Positions 1 through 7,199 are shown, counted from the first letter of the stretch. The stretch: DNA of 8,758 bases from an uncultured Hyphomicrobiales bacterium (GCA_903930095.1 CAIYXE010000258.1:1-8758), one strand, 5' to 3'. Numbers and translations: made by a program. Notes: generated by a model from the letters alone, not told the origin.

Positions 1-4
1 CGGA

Positions 5-40
5 GGGGGAGAGGAAGATTGAGGGGATGCCCTCTCCCCC
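5..40 (+). promoter_or_regulatory. Perfect 10-bp inverted repeat in the leader before rimM
   Basis: GGGGGAGAGG at 5-14 is exactly matched by CCTCTCCCCC at 31-40, with a 16-base loop. In RNA this is a very stable G/C stem that ends about 18 bases before the rimM start. There is no T-run after it, so it is not a standard intrinsic terminator. In this gene order the upstream gene is expected to be rpsP, so the hairpin would sit in the rpsP-rimM spacer, where it could mark an mRNA processing or attenuation point that lowers rimM-trmD output relative to ribosomal protein S16. That role is inference. Confidence 0.55.
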
Positions 41-58
41 ACTGCGTGGGGCCGAGGA

Positions 59-574
59 ATGAAAAGGGACATGATTCTCGTCGGCGCCATCACCGGTGCA
101 CATGGCATCCGGGGCGAGGTGAAGCTTCGGAGCTTCACCGCCGACCCCGCGGCAATCGCCAGCTATTCGCCGCTCGAAACGGCGAAGGGGGCGAAGGTCG
201 AGATCACGAAGCTCAGGCTCCAGAAGGACGGCTTCATCGCCAGTCTGAAAGGGGTCACGGACCGCAATGCAGCGGAGGCGCTGAGAGGCACGGAGCTGTT
301 CGTGCCGCGCGAGCGGCTTCCGGAAACGGACGACGACGAGGTCTATGTGCATGACCTGATCGGGCTTCCGGTTCATCTCGCTGATGGATCGCTCCTCGGC
401 GAGATCGTGGATGTTGCGGATTATGGCGCGGGCGACCTGATCGACGTGAAGGTCGAAGGCCGAAAGGACACGGTGCTGATCCCCTTCGCCGGCCAATACG
501 TGCTGGAAACGAATGGCGAGAAGGTGGTGGTGGACCTGCCTGAGGGCTATCTCGACGCGGAGGGGCAGCCATGA
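59..574 (+). CDS. rimM: Ribosome maturation factor RimM
   Basis: RimM binds the 30S subunit (ribosomal protein S19 and the 16S rRNA head) and helps late 16S processing in the cytoplasm. The 171-residue length is normal. The N-terminal RimM domain spans about residues 6-88, with [15 protein letters not shown] (8-22) matching the family's opening strand-turn. The C-terminal PRC-barrel spans about 95-166, with [12 protein letters not shown] (94-105) and the LIPFAGQYV stretch (140-148). The ATG at 59 has GAGG at 54-57, unusually close; the in-frame ATG at 71 (residue 5) is an alternative start with AAGGGA just ahead, also close. Either start keeps the domain whole. The stop overlaps the trmD start by 4 bases (ATGA), which predicts translational coupling. 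Family assignment is secure; the exact start is not. Confidence 0.95.
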   Translation: MKRDMILVGAITGAHGIRGEVKLRSFTADPAAIASYSPLETAKGAKVEITKLRLQKDGFIASLKGVTDRNAAEALRGTELFVPRERLPETDDDEVYVHDLIGLPVHLADGSLLGEIVDVADYGAGDLIDVKVEGRKDTVLIPFAGQYVLETNGEKVVVDLPEGYLDAEGQP

Positions 575-1263
575 GCTTCAAGGCCACGGTGCTGACCCTC
601 TTTCCCGAGATGTTTCCGGGGCCGCTGGGGATTTCGCTTGCAGGCCGTGCGCTCGAACAGGGCATCTGGTCTCTTGAGGCCAGGGACATCCGGGCCTCCG
701 CCACGGACCGGCACCGGACGGTCGATGACCATCCGGCGGGCGGCGGTGCGGGCATGGTGCTGAAGCCTGACGTGCTGGCGGCGGCGATCGATGCCGCCCC
801 GCATGAGGGGCCAAGGCTGCTCATGAGCCCGCGCGGCGAACCGCTGACGCAAGGCCTGGTGCGGGAACTGAGCGCGGGTCCCGGCTGCCTGATCGTCTGC
901 GGCCGCTTCGAGGGTGTGGACGAGCGGGTGATCGCGAAGCGTGAGCTTCGCGAGGTCTCGATCGGGGACTACGTGCTCTCAGGCGGCGAGCCCGCTGCAC
1001 TCGTGCTGCTCGACGCCATCGTCAGGCTGCTTCCCGGCGTCATGGGAAGCCAGGCGTCTGGCGAGGAGGAAAGTTTCGAAGGGGGGCTTCTGGAGCACCC
1101 CCACTACACCAAGCCCAACCTCTGGGAGGGTGCTGAAATTCCGGGGATTTTGCTCTCCGGCGACCACAAGGCGATCGCCCGGTGGAAGCAGGAGCAGCGC
1201 GAAGCCCTGACACGTGCAAGACGGCCCGATCTCTGGACACTCCACGAGTCGGGAAAGATTTGA
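571..1263 (+). CDS. trmD: tRNA (guanine-37-N1)-methyltransferase TrmD
   Basis: TrmD methylates G37 next to the anticodon in tRNAs reading CUN, CCN and CGG, using S-adenosylmethionine, and prevents +1 frameshifting. It is a SPOUT enzyme with a deep trefoil knot. Visible family blocks are the start [15 protein letters not shown] (3-17), [12 protein letters not shown] (52-63), [12 protein letters not shown] (84-95), [11 protein letters not shown] (110-120), the knot/SAM loop [10 protein letters not shown] (131-140) and the linker [14 protein letters not shown] (156-169), followed by [10 protein letters not shown] (173-182). Arg152 fits the catalytic arginine (R154 in E. coli). The position corresponding to E. 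coli Asp169 appears to be Glu168, a substitution I believe is common in alphaproteobacteria. The 230-residue length is slightly short but complete. It starts inside the rimM stop codon and so lies in the same transcript. Confidence 0.97.
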   Translation: MSFKATVLTLFPEMFPGPLGISLAGRALEQGIWSLEARDIRASATDRHRTVDDHPAGGGAGMVLKPDVLAAAIDAAPHEGPRLLMSPRGEPLTQGLVRELSAGPGCLIVCGRFEGVDERVIAKRELREVSIGDYVLSGGEPAALVLLDAIVRLLPGVMGSQASGEEESFEGGLLEHPHYTKPNLWEGAEIPGILLSGDHKAIARWKQEQREALTRARRPDLWTLHESGKI

Positions 1264-1288
1264 TTTTGGACCGGGTTGGGGCTATAGG
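1260..1288 (+). promoter_or_regulatory. Probable sigma-70 promoter for rplS
   Basis: TTGATT at 1260-1265 overlaps the trmD stop codon, and CTATAG at 1282-1287 gives a 16-base spacer (17 if TATAGG at 1283-1288 is taken). Both boxes resemble the alphaproteobacterial housekeeping consensus. The predicted start near 1294 leaves a leader of about 20 bases holding the rplS Shine-Dalgarno. A GGGGC/GCCCC pairing at 1278-1282 and 1288-1292 overlaps the -10 box. A separate promoter would let L19 be made at ribosomal-protein levels above the enzymes upstream. This is a pattern match only. Confidence 0.5.
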
Positions 1289-1315
1289 CCCCCATCCCTT
1301 TAAGGAAGACAGTCA

Positions 1316-1714
1316 ATGGATATCATCGCTCAGCTCGAAAAAGAGCAGGCCGCCACCGTGGCCGCCCAGCGCGCCGTGCCGGAATTCGGCCCGGGCGACA
1401 CCGTCATCGTCAATGTGAAGGTCAAGGAAGGCGAGCGCTCGCGCGTGCAGGCCTATGAGGGCGTGTGCATCGCGCGCTCGGGCGGCGGCCTGAACGAGAA
1501 CTTCACCGTCCGCAAGATGTCCTATGGCGAGGGCGTGGAGCGCGTGTTCCCGATCTTCTCTCCCATGATCGACTCGATCAAGGTCGTGCGCCGCGGCGCG
1601 GTGCGCCGTGCAAAGCTCTATTACCTGCGCGGCCGCACGGGCAAGTCCGCCCGTATCGCCGAGAAGCAGCGCGCCGTGGGCCTGGTGCCTGCGGGCGAAA
1701 AGGCCGCCGACTGA
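1316..1714 (+). CDS. rplS: 50S ribosomal protein L19
   Basis: L19 is a structural protein of the large subunit at the interface with 30S. The 132-residue product has the full family pattern: an N-terminal helix ([11 protein letters not shown]), then a barrel with [20 protein letters not shown] (24-43), [20 protein letters not shown] (44-63), [19 protein letters not shown] (65-83), [20 protein letters not shown] (85-104) and [10 protein letters not shown] (105-114). The C-terminal tail, about 15 residues past the conserved core, is typical of alphaproteobacteria. AAGGAAG at 1302-1308, seven bases before the ATG, is a strong ribosome binding site. It is the last gene of the rimM-trmD-rplS cluster and is followed by a strong terminator. 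Confidence 0.98.
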   Translation: MDIIAQLEKEQAATVAAQRAVPEFGPGDTVIVNVKVKEGERSRVQAYEGVCIARSGGGLNENFTVRKMSYGEGVERVFPIFSPMIDSIKVVRRGAVRRAKLYYLRGRTGKSARIAEKQRAVGLVPAGEKAAD

Positions 1715-1741
1715 TTTCACCCCTCGAGGGTGTTCTGCGTG

Positions 1742-1769
1742 AAGGGCCGGGTTGCAACCCGGCCCTTTT
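1742..1769 (+). terminator. Intrinsic terminator after rplS
   Basis: AAGGGCCGGGTT (1742-1753) pairs perfectly with AACCCGGCCCTT (1756-1767), followed by TTTT counted from 1766. The 10-12 bp GC-rich stem plus T-tract lies 28 bases past the rplS stop codon. Read on the - strand, the stem follows the stop of the convergent gene ending at 1826 but lacks a real T-run there, so it is efficient mainly for the + strand and perhaps weakly bidirectional. Confidence 0.9.
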
Positions 1770-1825
1770 GCTTTCTGCGACGCCAAGACGGCACAACGGG
1801 CATGGCCACGCCGCGCCAGCGCCGG

Positions 1826-3919
1826 TCAGCCGACCGGGTCACCCAACAGGTCGCGCACCGATTTCACCTGCTCCACCGCCCATTTCAGGCGCTCGCGATC
1901 GGTGGCGGGAATGTCCTTCGGATCGACCCGGCTGGACGGTGGCACGCCGCGCGAGATATCTGCCAGTTGCTGGCCGAGTATGGCGCCGAGCAGGATCTTG
2001 TGCGCCTCGAGGAGCTTCGTGATCACCTGCTGCGGCGCCTCGGGCGCGCGCCTCAGCGCCTCGAGCCGTGCAGCGGTCGAGCGGTCGAGGATCCGGTGCC
2101 GGATGGCCTGGACGCGTGCGGCGGCGAAGATCGGCATGATGCCGCCGCGCTTCAGGTCCATGCGGCCGTCCTCCTCCAGCCGGTAGCGGCCGAACCAGCC
2201 GATGGGCGGCTCCGCAGTGGCGGCGGTGAGCGTCATCAACTTGAGGAAGCTCACCGACTGTGCCGCTGCCTCAATCGCGTCACGGCGCAGCGCATCGGCA
2301 AGGTGGGCATCGCCATGGACCGGCAGTGCATCGAAGAAGATGTCCGCATTCAGGATGTCCTGCGGGTCGGAACGCGAAAGCCAGCCTGCCACATGCTTGC
2401 GCCAGCCTGCGCCTGTCATTCGCCATGCCTCGTTCCTCGCCATCACCCCGCCCTTGCAGAAGGGAACGCCGGCCTCGTCGAGAATGGCGTTCATGCGGGT
2501 GGCCAGCGCCGTGAGCCACGCTTCGCCTTCGCCCTCGTAGACGATGGCATTGTCCTGATCCATGGCAAGCAGGCTCTCGCCGCGCCCGCCGGAGCCCAGC
2601 ACCATGACGGCGAAGCGCAGGCCGCCGGGACGCTTCTCCCCCATGCCGCGCTCGGCGAGTTCAGCGGCCCTTGCGGTGAGGCTGCATACCTCGCCGGAGA
2701 TGATGGCCGCGATGTCGCGCGGGTCGACGTCCTCGGCCACCAGGGCGCGCGCGGCATCGGCGAGCTTGCGCCAGACCACCGCCAGCTCGTTGACGCCCGC
2801 TGCCTCGTCCATGGCGTCAGTCAGCGCGATCGCGTCGTCGGCGCGCTGGCGCAACAGGTCGCGCTGGGTGAGCGCGCCGGTGAGCCGCCCGTCCTGATCG
2901 ACCACCCCGAGGTGGCGGTAGCGCTTGCGGCGCATGCGGCCGAAGGCGGAATAGAGGAAATCATCCTCAGACACGCTTGCCAGCGGGAAACTTGCCACCT
3001 TGCTCACGGGCTGGGCCAGCGCATGGGCAGGGTCGGCGGCGACCGCGCGCAGGATGTCCCGCTCGGTCAAGATGCCATGCGGCCCGCCGGGCGAGGCTGG
3101 CAGCACGAAGAGCGAGCTGATCTTGCGCGCCACCAGCATGTCCAGCGCCTGGTGCAGGCTGAGATCGCCCGCGATGACGAAGGGCGGCTTCGCCATCACG
3201 TCACGGACGCGGTGCCGGTAGGGATAGCTGTCCACCCGGGCGAGCGCGCCGATGGCGGGCCGGCCTGCCAAGGCCTCCTGCCAGTCAGCGGGGGTCTCGT
3301 CGCCCGCGGAGCGGCGGCGGCGGCAGGCATCCTCCGCCTCGCCCAGCGTGCGGATTCCCTTCTCGCGGAGCACGGGCAGCAGCGCCACGAACACCTCCGC
3401 CGTGACGATCGCATCGCCCACCGCGGTATGCCTGTCCTTCACCGCAACGCCGAGCCAGGCGGCCACCTTGTCCAGCGAGAAATCGGGCAGCGGCGGGTTG
3501 AGCACCCGCACCAGCTCGCGCACATCGAGCGAGCGCGGCAGCTTCCACGGAATGCCGGAGCGTTCGTTCTCGTTCTTCAGCACCGCAAGGTCGAAGCCCA
3601 GCGAATAGCCGAGGATGAGGTGGTCACCGGCGAAGGCGAGATAGGACTTGTAGGCAGCTTCAAAGCCCGGTGCCCCGGCGACCTTCGCATCGCTGATGCC
3701 GTGAATGGCGCGCGAGGCCTCCGGAATGGGTTCGCCCGGATCGACATAGCTGGCAAAGCATCCGGCGCGGTCCACCACGCCATCGACCAGCGGCGCCACA
3801 CCGATCTCGACGATGCGCGCCTTCCTGACATCGAGTGACGTCGTCTCGGTGTCCATGACCGCGGCGGTAAGCGAGCGCAGGGGGGTTGAGGAATCAGAGG
3901 CGCGCTTGGCTTTCAGCAC
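1826..3919 (-). CDS. Exonuclease-CBS-DUF294 nucleotidyltransferase-like fusion protein
   Basis: This 697-residue cytoplasmic protein carries three modules. Residues 18-185 are a DnaQ-like DEDDh 3'-5' exonuclease: MDTETTSLD (22-30) supplies D23 and E25, GYSLGFDLAVL (104-114) supplies D110, and HTAVGDA (164-170) supplies H164 and D169, so all five catalytic residues are present. Residues about 236-358 are a CBS pair: VRDVMAKPPFVI to GILTERDILRAV, then PVSKVASFPLASV to GALTQRDLLR; such pairs usually bind adenine nucleotides. Residues about 375-530 are a DUF294 nucleotidyltransferase-like fold with LGSGGRGE (441-448) and the acidic pair in MDQDNAI (D454, D456). The DUF294 C-terminal domain follows, with MDLKRGGIMPI (587-597). 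The start is GTG with AGGAAA eight bases upstream. It is the last - strand gene of a cluster with a sodium:solute symporter, as the separate homologues often are. The domains are secure; the biological role (nucleotide sensing, signalling or RNA/DNA processing) is unknown. Confidence 0.9.
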   Translation of the reverse strand: MLKAKRASDSSTPLRSLTAAVMDTETTSLDVRKARIVEIGVAPLVDGVVDRAGCFASYVDPGEPIPEASRAIHGISDAKVAGAPGFEAAYKSYLAFAGDHLILGYSLGFDLAVLKNENERSGIPWKLPRSLDVRELVRVLNPPLPDFSLDKVAAWLGVAVKDRHTAVGDAIVTAEVFVALLPVLREKGIRTLGEAEDACRRRRSAGDETPADWQEALAGRPAIGALARVDSYPYRHRVRDVMAKPPFVIAGDLSLHQALDMLVARKISSLFVLPASPGGPHGILTERDILRAVAADPAHALAQPVSKVASFPLASVSEDDFLYSAFGRMRRKRYRHLGVVDQDGRLTGALTQRDLLRQRADDAIALTDAMDEAAGVNELAVVWRKLADAARALVAEDVDPRDIAAIISGEVCSLTARAAELAERGMGEKRPGGLRFAVMVLGSGGRGESLLAMDQDNAIVYEGEGEAWLTALATRMNAILDEAGVPFCKGGVMARNEAWRMTGAGWRKHVAGWLSRSDPQDILNADIFFDALPVHGDAHLADALRRDAIEAAAQSVSFLKLMTLTAATAEPPIGWFGRYRLEEDGRMDLKRGGIMPIFAAARVQAIRHRILDRSTAARLEALRRAPEAPQQVITKLLEAHKILLGAILGQQLADISRGVPPSSRVDPKDIPATDRERLKWAVEQVKSVRDLLGDPVG

Positions 3920-4028
3920 GGGCGTTGTTTCCTGAAGGGGCTCGGGGGCATTCTGCCAGAGCGGATCCGGAGGTGTATTGACCTCGATCAGCCGCCCACC
4001 AGCGCAAGAGGCACGGCCGCCGCCAGCA

Positions 4029-4355
4029 TCAGCCGCCGAGGCCCAGCGCGTTGAGAATGTTCGGCATGGCAGGAAGCGTCAGCGCGATGACACCCGCCAG
4101 CCAGATCAGCCCTGAGACGAAGGAGGACTGCCCGCCGCCCGCCAGCCGCTCGTAAAGAGCGGCGGGAACGCCCGCGATCATCAGCGTGAGGGTGGCGAGG
4201 ATCAGCGACGACAGCATCAACACGAGGGGCAGCATGGGCGGCAGCAGGATCGGGTACCACAGCCCCTGCAGCGCATAGATCATGATCAGCAGCGGCGAGA
4301 ACATGCCGTTCAGTATGGCGAGTCCGACGATCAGGACGATGCTGTTCTGGGGCAT
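4029..4355 (-). CDS. Small three-helix membrane protein, unrecognised
   Basis: I do not recognise this 108-residue family. It is strongly hydrophobic, with three likely membrane helices at about residues 5-32, 36-64 and 80-103. A polar segment near 66-80 contains YERLAGGGQSS, and a short Gly-rich tail ends in LGLGG. There is no signal-peptide cleavage site. The ATG lies only two bases after the stop of the YggT-like gene, and AAGGTGAG about nine bases upstream overlaps the end of that gene, so the two are translated together. A longer frame reading through from 4724 exists but would overlap the whole YggT gene and is not credible. The next gene, the exonuclease-CBS-DUF294 fusion, starts 109 bases downstream. 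The pairing suggests an accessory membrane component of the neighbouring transport unit; this is inference. Confidence 0.8.
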   Translation of the reverse strand: MPQNSIVLIVGLAILNGMFSPLLIMIYALQGLWYPILLPPMLPLVLMLSSLILATLTLMIAGVPAALYERLAGGGQSSFVSGLIWLAGVIALTLPAMPNILNALGLGG

Positions 4356-4357
4356 GT

Positions 4358-4660
4358 TCAGACACTCACCTTCGGCAGCAGATCGAGATTGGCGAGAAAT
4401 GCAAAGAGCCCGAGGCGCAGCAGCATGAGCCACAGCACCGCGAAGATCAGCACCACCACATGCGGCAGCACCTGCGGCGTGATCAGGCGGGTGGCCTTCA
4501 CGACGGGATCGGTGATGGTCACGAAGGCCCGCCAGATGTAGTTCTTCCAGTCCGGCGGCACGAAGAAGGACAGCGCCAGCCTGCCCAGCAGCGTGTACAT
4601 GACGGCAGCCAGCACGAAGTTGGGAAGATGGAAGTACCAGTACTGGATGAGCGGGTTCAT
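4358..4660 (-). CDS. YggT-family small membrane protein
   Basis: The product is 100 residues with two membrane helices, about 14-34 and 68-92. Between them lies a YggT-like block: SFFVPPDWKNYIWRAFVTIT (31-50), then TDPVVKATRLITPQ (50-63) and VVVLIFAVLWLMLLRLGLF. The 'D/EP..k..R.l.P' pattern before the second helix is the family's most recognisable feature. YggT proteins are inner-membrane proteins of poorly defined role, linked to osmotic tolerance and, in other bacteria, to cell shape or division. This one has a single repeat rather than two. The ATG at 4660 has only a weak AGG upstream. An intrinsic terminator for the upstream symporter ends about 27 bases before this start, so expression depends on readthrough or on a promoter I could not place. 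The family call is good but not certain. Confidence 0.75.
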   Translation of the reverse strand: MNPLIQYWYFHLPNFVLAAVMYTLLGRLALSFFVPPDWKNYIWRAFVTITDPVVKATRLITPQVLPHVVVLIFAVLWLMLLRLGLFAFLANLDLLPKVSV

Positions 4661-4686
4661 GGCGAAAACCTATCAGAGCCTGGCGG

Positions 4687-4717
4687 AAAAGGAAAACGGG
4701 CCCCGGTGAGGGGCCCG
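4687..4717 (-). terminator. Intrinsic terminator after the symporter gene
   Basis: In the - strand direction, CGGGCCCC (4717-4710) pairs with GGGGCCCG (4704-4697) around a five-base loop. TTTT (4696-4693), CC and TTTT (4690-4687) follow. The hairpin starts 19 bases past the symporter stop codon and ends 26 bases before the YggT-like start. It should cut or reduce transcription between the symporter pair and the three downstream genes. Confidence 0.85.
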
Positions 4718-4736
4718 CTTCCACGATGATGTGAGG

Positions 4737-6941
4737 TCAGTGAATGTCCTTGACCAGGTTTCCGCCTTCCATCAGCTCCTTGCCCTTGGGCCTGCGGATT
4801 TCGTCGATGAAATCCTGCATCGCCTTGGAGGGCGCGGCGGTGAGCAGCGAACCGACCACCATGCCGATGATGCCGGCGGGAATGCCGAACAGCGCGGAGG
4901 AGATGTTGGCCACGCCGAACCAGTTGGCCATCCTCTGCGCATGCAGGTCGAAGGCCTTCCAGGCCACGGCCTTGGCTTCCGGCGCCGCACCTTCCCAGGC
5001 CGCCTTGAGTTCGGCGAACTTGGCAATGGCGGCATCGTTGGCGCCCGATAGCGCACTCCACGTCTCATAGAAGCTGACCGCATAGTAGCGGGTGCTCACG
5101 AGATAGTAGAGGCAGATGCCGAAGCCGGCGATGATGCCGACGATGGCTCCGGTCTTGTTGGCGCGCTTCCACCAGATGCCGAGCACCAGAGCCGGGAACA
5201 GCCCGGATGCGGCAATGGAGAAGGCCCAGGCGACCATGGCCAGGATGTCGGCAGGTCTCGTCGAGGCCACATAGGCCGCGGCGATGGCCACGATCACCAG
5301 CAGGATGCGCGACACGATCAGGCGGCGCGACGTCGGCGCCTGGGTGTCGATCATCTTGTAGTAGATGTCATGGCTCAGCGCGTTGGCGATGGCGAGCAGG
5401 AGGCCGTCCGCAGTGGAAAGCGCTGCGGCGAGGCCACCGGCGGCCACCAGGCCCGCGATGACATAGGGCATGCCCGCGATTTCCGGGGTGGAAAGCACGA
5501 TCACGTCGTTGTTGATGGCAAGTCCGGAATGCGTCAGCAAGCCCGTGGTGTTGCCGGTCGCGTTGGAGGCGGCGGCAATGGCAGACTTGAAGACGTCGGT
5601 GGAGGTGACGGCGTTGTTGGCCTGGAAGGCCTCGAACACCACGCCCTGCACCGGGCCGGACAGCGCCGACCAGGCCGCAAGGCCCGCCGTCTTGCCCGCT
5701 CCCGAGAGGGCGGCCGCGACGCCTGCGGCATCGGTTGCCCCGGCAGCGATTGCATCACGCAAGGCGGTGATGCCGGCGCTGAGCTTGCTGAGCGACACGC
5801 CATAGATATCGACCAGGCCCAGCTTGGAATAGGTCGAGATCCAGGCGGGCAGCGCATCGAGGCTCTGGCCGATCACGTTGGTGTAGACTTCGAGCTTCGC
5901 GAAGGCCGCATAGGCGGGCGCCGTGAAGTAGAGCAGGAAGATGAAGAACAGCGACCACGCCACCGACTTGCGCGCGTCACGCACCGAGGGGGTGGTGAAG
6001 TAGCGCATGAGGATGTGCGGCAGCGACGCCGTGCCGACCATCAGGCAGAAGATCAGCGCGAAGTAGTTCAGCCTGTCATAGGTGAGGAAGGCCTGGATGT
6101 GCGGCTTCAGAGTGCCGCCGTCCGAGGTGAGCTTGGCAAGTCCGTCGGCCACCATCTGCGCTTCGCGCGCGCTGATGTCCTGCAGCACCTGGCCATACAT
6201 CAGCTGCGGCACCGGAATGCCGTACTTCTGCGTGGACAGGATGACCACCGGAACGAGGTAGGCGATGATCAGCACGATGTACTGCGCAACCTGCGTCCAG
6301 GTCACGGCGCGCATGCCGCCCAGCATCGAGCAGACCAGGATGCCCAAGAGACCGGCATAGACCGCGACTTCGAAGTTCATGCCGAGGAAGCGCGAGGCGA
6401 TGATGCCGGTGCCGAAGATCTGCGCCACCACATAGGTGAAGGAGCAGGCCAGCAGCACCATCACGCCCAGCAGGCGGGCGAAGTTGCCGCCGTAGCGCGC
6501 GCCGAGGAAGTCGGGCACCGTATAGGCGCCGAACTTGCGCAGGTAGGGCGCCATCAGAACCGAAACCAGCACAAAGCCGCCAGTCCAGCCGAGCACGAAT
6601 GCCAGCCCGTCATAACCCAGCGCGAAGAGCGTGCCGGCCATGCCGACGAAGGAGGCAGCCGACATCCAGTCGGAGCCGGTGGCCATGCCGTTGTAGAACG
6701 CCGGAACCTTGCGGCCCGCCACATAGTATTCCGATACCTGGGCAGTGCGCGACAGGATGCCGATCAGCGCGTAGACGAAGATTGTGAAGCCCACGAACAG
6801 GTAGCCGAGCACGATGTTGGGCACGCCCAGCTGTTCGAGAATGGCGATGAAGATGACGAAGGCAAGGAAGCCGCCGGTATACAGACCGTAGACCTTGCCC
6901 AGATTCGCGAGAAAGCCTGTCTCGCCTTTTACACTGGCCAT
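4737..6941 (-). CDS. Sodium:solute symporter, large subunit (ActP / VC_2705-like)
   Basis: This 734-residue inner-membrane transporter belongs to the solute:sodium symporter (SLC5) family, in the branch whose genes sit next to a DUF4212 partner. About 13 helices are visible. The ATGSDWMSAASFVGMAG block (87-103) and KFGAYTVPDFLGARYG (136-151) match acetate permease ActP. GGLAAALSTADGLLLAI (502-518) is the family signature, and S509/T510 occupy the usual sodium-site Ser/Thr pair. Two non-membrane inserts enlarge it relative to ActP (about 550 residues): an Ala-rich segment at about 352-486 and a second at about 622-674. The substrate is probably a short-chain carboxylate, but no acetyl-CoA synthetase gene is in the window to support acetate. 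The ATG has AGGAGG eight bases upstream, formed from the last codons of the DUF4212 gene, whose stop is three bases away. A terminator follows the gene. Confidence 0.93.
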   Translation of the reverse strand: MASVKGETGFLANLGKVYGLYTGGFLAFVIFIAILEQLGVPNIVLGYLFVGFTIFVYALIGILSRTAQVSEYYVAGRKVPAFYNGMATGSDWMSAASFVGMAGTLFALGYDGLAFVLGWTGGFVLVSVLMAPYLRKFGAYTVPDFLGARYGGNFARLLGVMVLLACSFTYVVAQIFGTGIIASRFLGMNFEVAVYAGLLGILVCSMLGGMRAVTWTQVAQYIVLIIAYLVPVVILSTQKYGIPVPQLMYGQVLQDISAREAQMVADGLAKLTSDGGTLKPHIQAFLTYDRLNYFALIFCLMVGTASLPHILMRYFTTPSVRDARKSVAWSLFFIFLLYFTAPAYAAFAKLEVYTNVIGQSLDALPAWISTYSKLGLVDIYGVSLSKLSAGITALRDAIAAGATDAAGVAAALSGAGKTAGLAAWSALSGPVQGVVFEAFQANNAVTSTDVFKSAIAAASNATGNTTGLLTHSGLAINNDVIVLSTPEIAGMPYVIAGLVAAGGLAAALSTADGLLLAIANALSHDIYYKMIDTQAPTSRRLIVSRILLVIVAIAAAYVASTRPADILAMVAWAFSIAASGLFPALVLGIWWKRANKTGAIVGIIAGFGICLYYLVSTRYYAVSFYETWSALSGANDAAIAKFAELKAAWEGAAPEAKAVAWKAFDLHAQRMANWFGVANISSALFGIPAGIIGMVVGSLLTAAPSKAMQDFIDEIRRPKGKELMEGGNLVKDIH

Positions 6942-6944
6942 GGT

Positions 6945-7199
6945 TCAGTCCTCCTCGGCGAAGCCGTATTTCTCATCGATCGCGTTCTGCTGCCGGGCGA
7001 ACCAGAACAGCAGCACCACGAACACGATCAGCGATCCCTGCGCGGCGAACCAGAAGCCGAGCGGAAAGCCGAAGATCACGATGGAATTGAGCGAGTTGAC
7101 GAAAAAATGGATCACGAAGGCGAAGAACGCCCAGATGGCCAGTGTTATCCACATCAGCCGCGACGTTGATCCCCAGTGAGCCTCTGCATTATCTGACAT
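6945..7199 (-). CDS. DUF4212 symporter small subunit
   Basis: This 84-residue membrane protein has two helices, about 16-38 and 51-70. The family motif FGFPLGFWFAAQGS (44-57) and the FVVLLFWFARQQNAID stretch (60-75) are clear, followed by an acidic tail KYGFAEED. The family is described as the putative small subunit of certain solute:sodium symporters and is nearly always directly upstream of the large subunit, as here. I chose the ATG at 7199: GGGAGG at 7215-7210, running into AGGAAA, gives a suitable Shine-Dalgarno. The in-frame GTG at 7217 would place that site inside the coding region and add only MGGNRP. It is the first gene of the - strand cluster and is probably driven from the 7200-7377 spacer. 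Its last three codons (GAG GAG GAC) double as the ribosome binding site of the symporter. Confidence 0.92.
   Translation of the reverse strand: MSDNAEAHWGSTSRLMWITLAIWAFFAFVIHFFVNSLNSIVIFGFPLGFWFAAQGSLIVFVVLLFWFARQQNAIDEKYGFAEED

Noticed and set aside
1721..1730. CCCTCGAGGG palindrome just after rplS
   Set aside because: It cannot form a useful hairpin without a loop, and the true terminator follows at 1742-1769.
1730..3838. 702-codon open frame on the + strand
   Set aside because: It lies antisense to the exonuclease-CBS-DUF294 gene, whose motifs are unmistakable. The translation is low-complexity, rich in His, Arg, Ala and Gly, and its start overlaps the rplS terminator. Long antisense frames are common in GC-rich coding DNA.
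3970..3985. GAGGT/ACCTC short inverted repeat in the 109-base spacer before the fusion gene
   Set aside because: Five base pairs with a six-base loop is too little to call an operator or terminator without conservation data.
4029..4724. 231-codon - strand frame joining the small membrane protein to upstream sequence
   Set aside because: The part above 4355 overlaps the YggT-like gene and runs into the terminator; its translation is Ala/His/Arg-rich and not protein-like. The ATG at 4355 has a good ribosome binding site.
5370..7169. 599-codon open frame on the + strand
   Set aside because: It is antisense to the symporter and DUF4212 genes, with a biased Arg/Gly/His/Asp composition and no recognisable domain.
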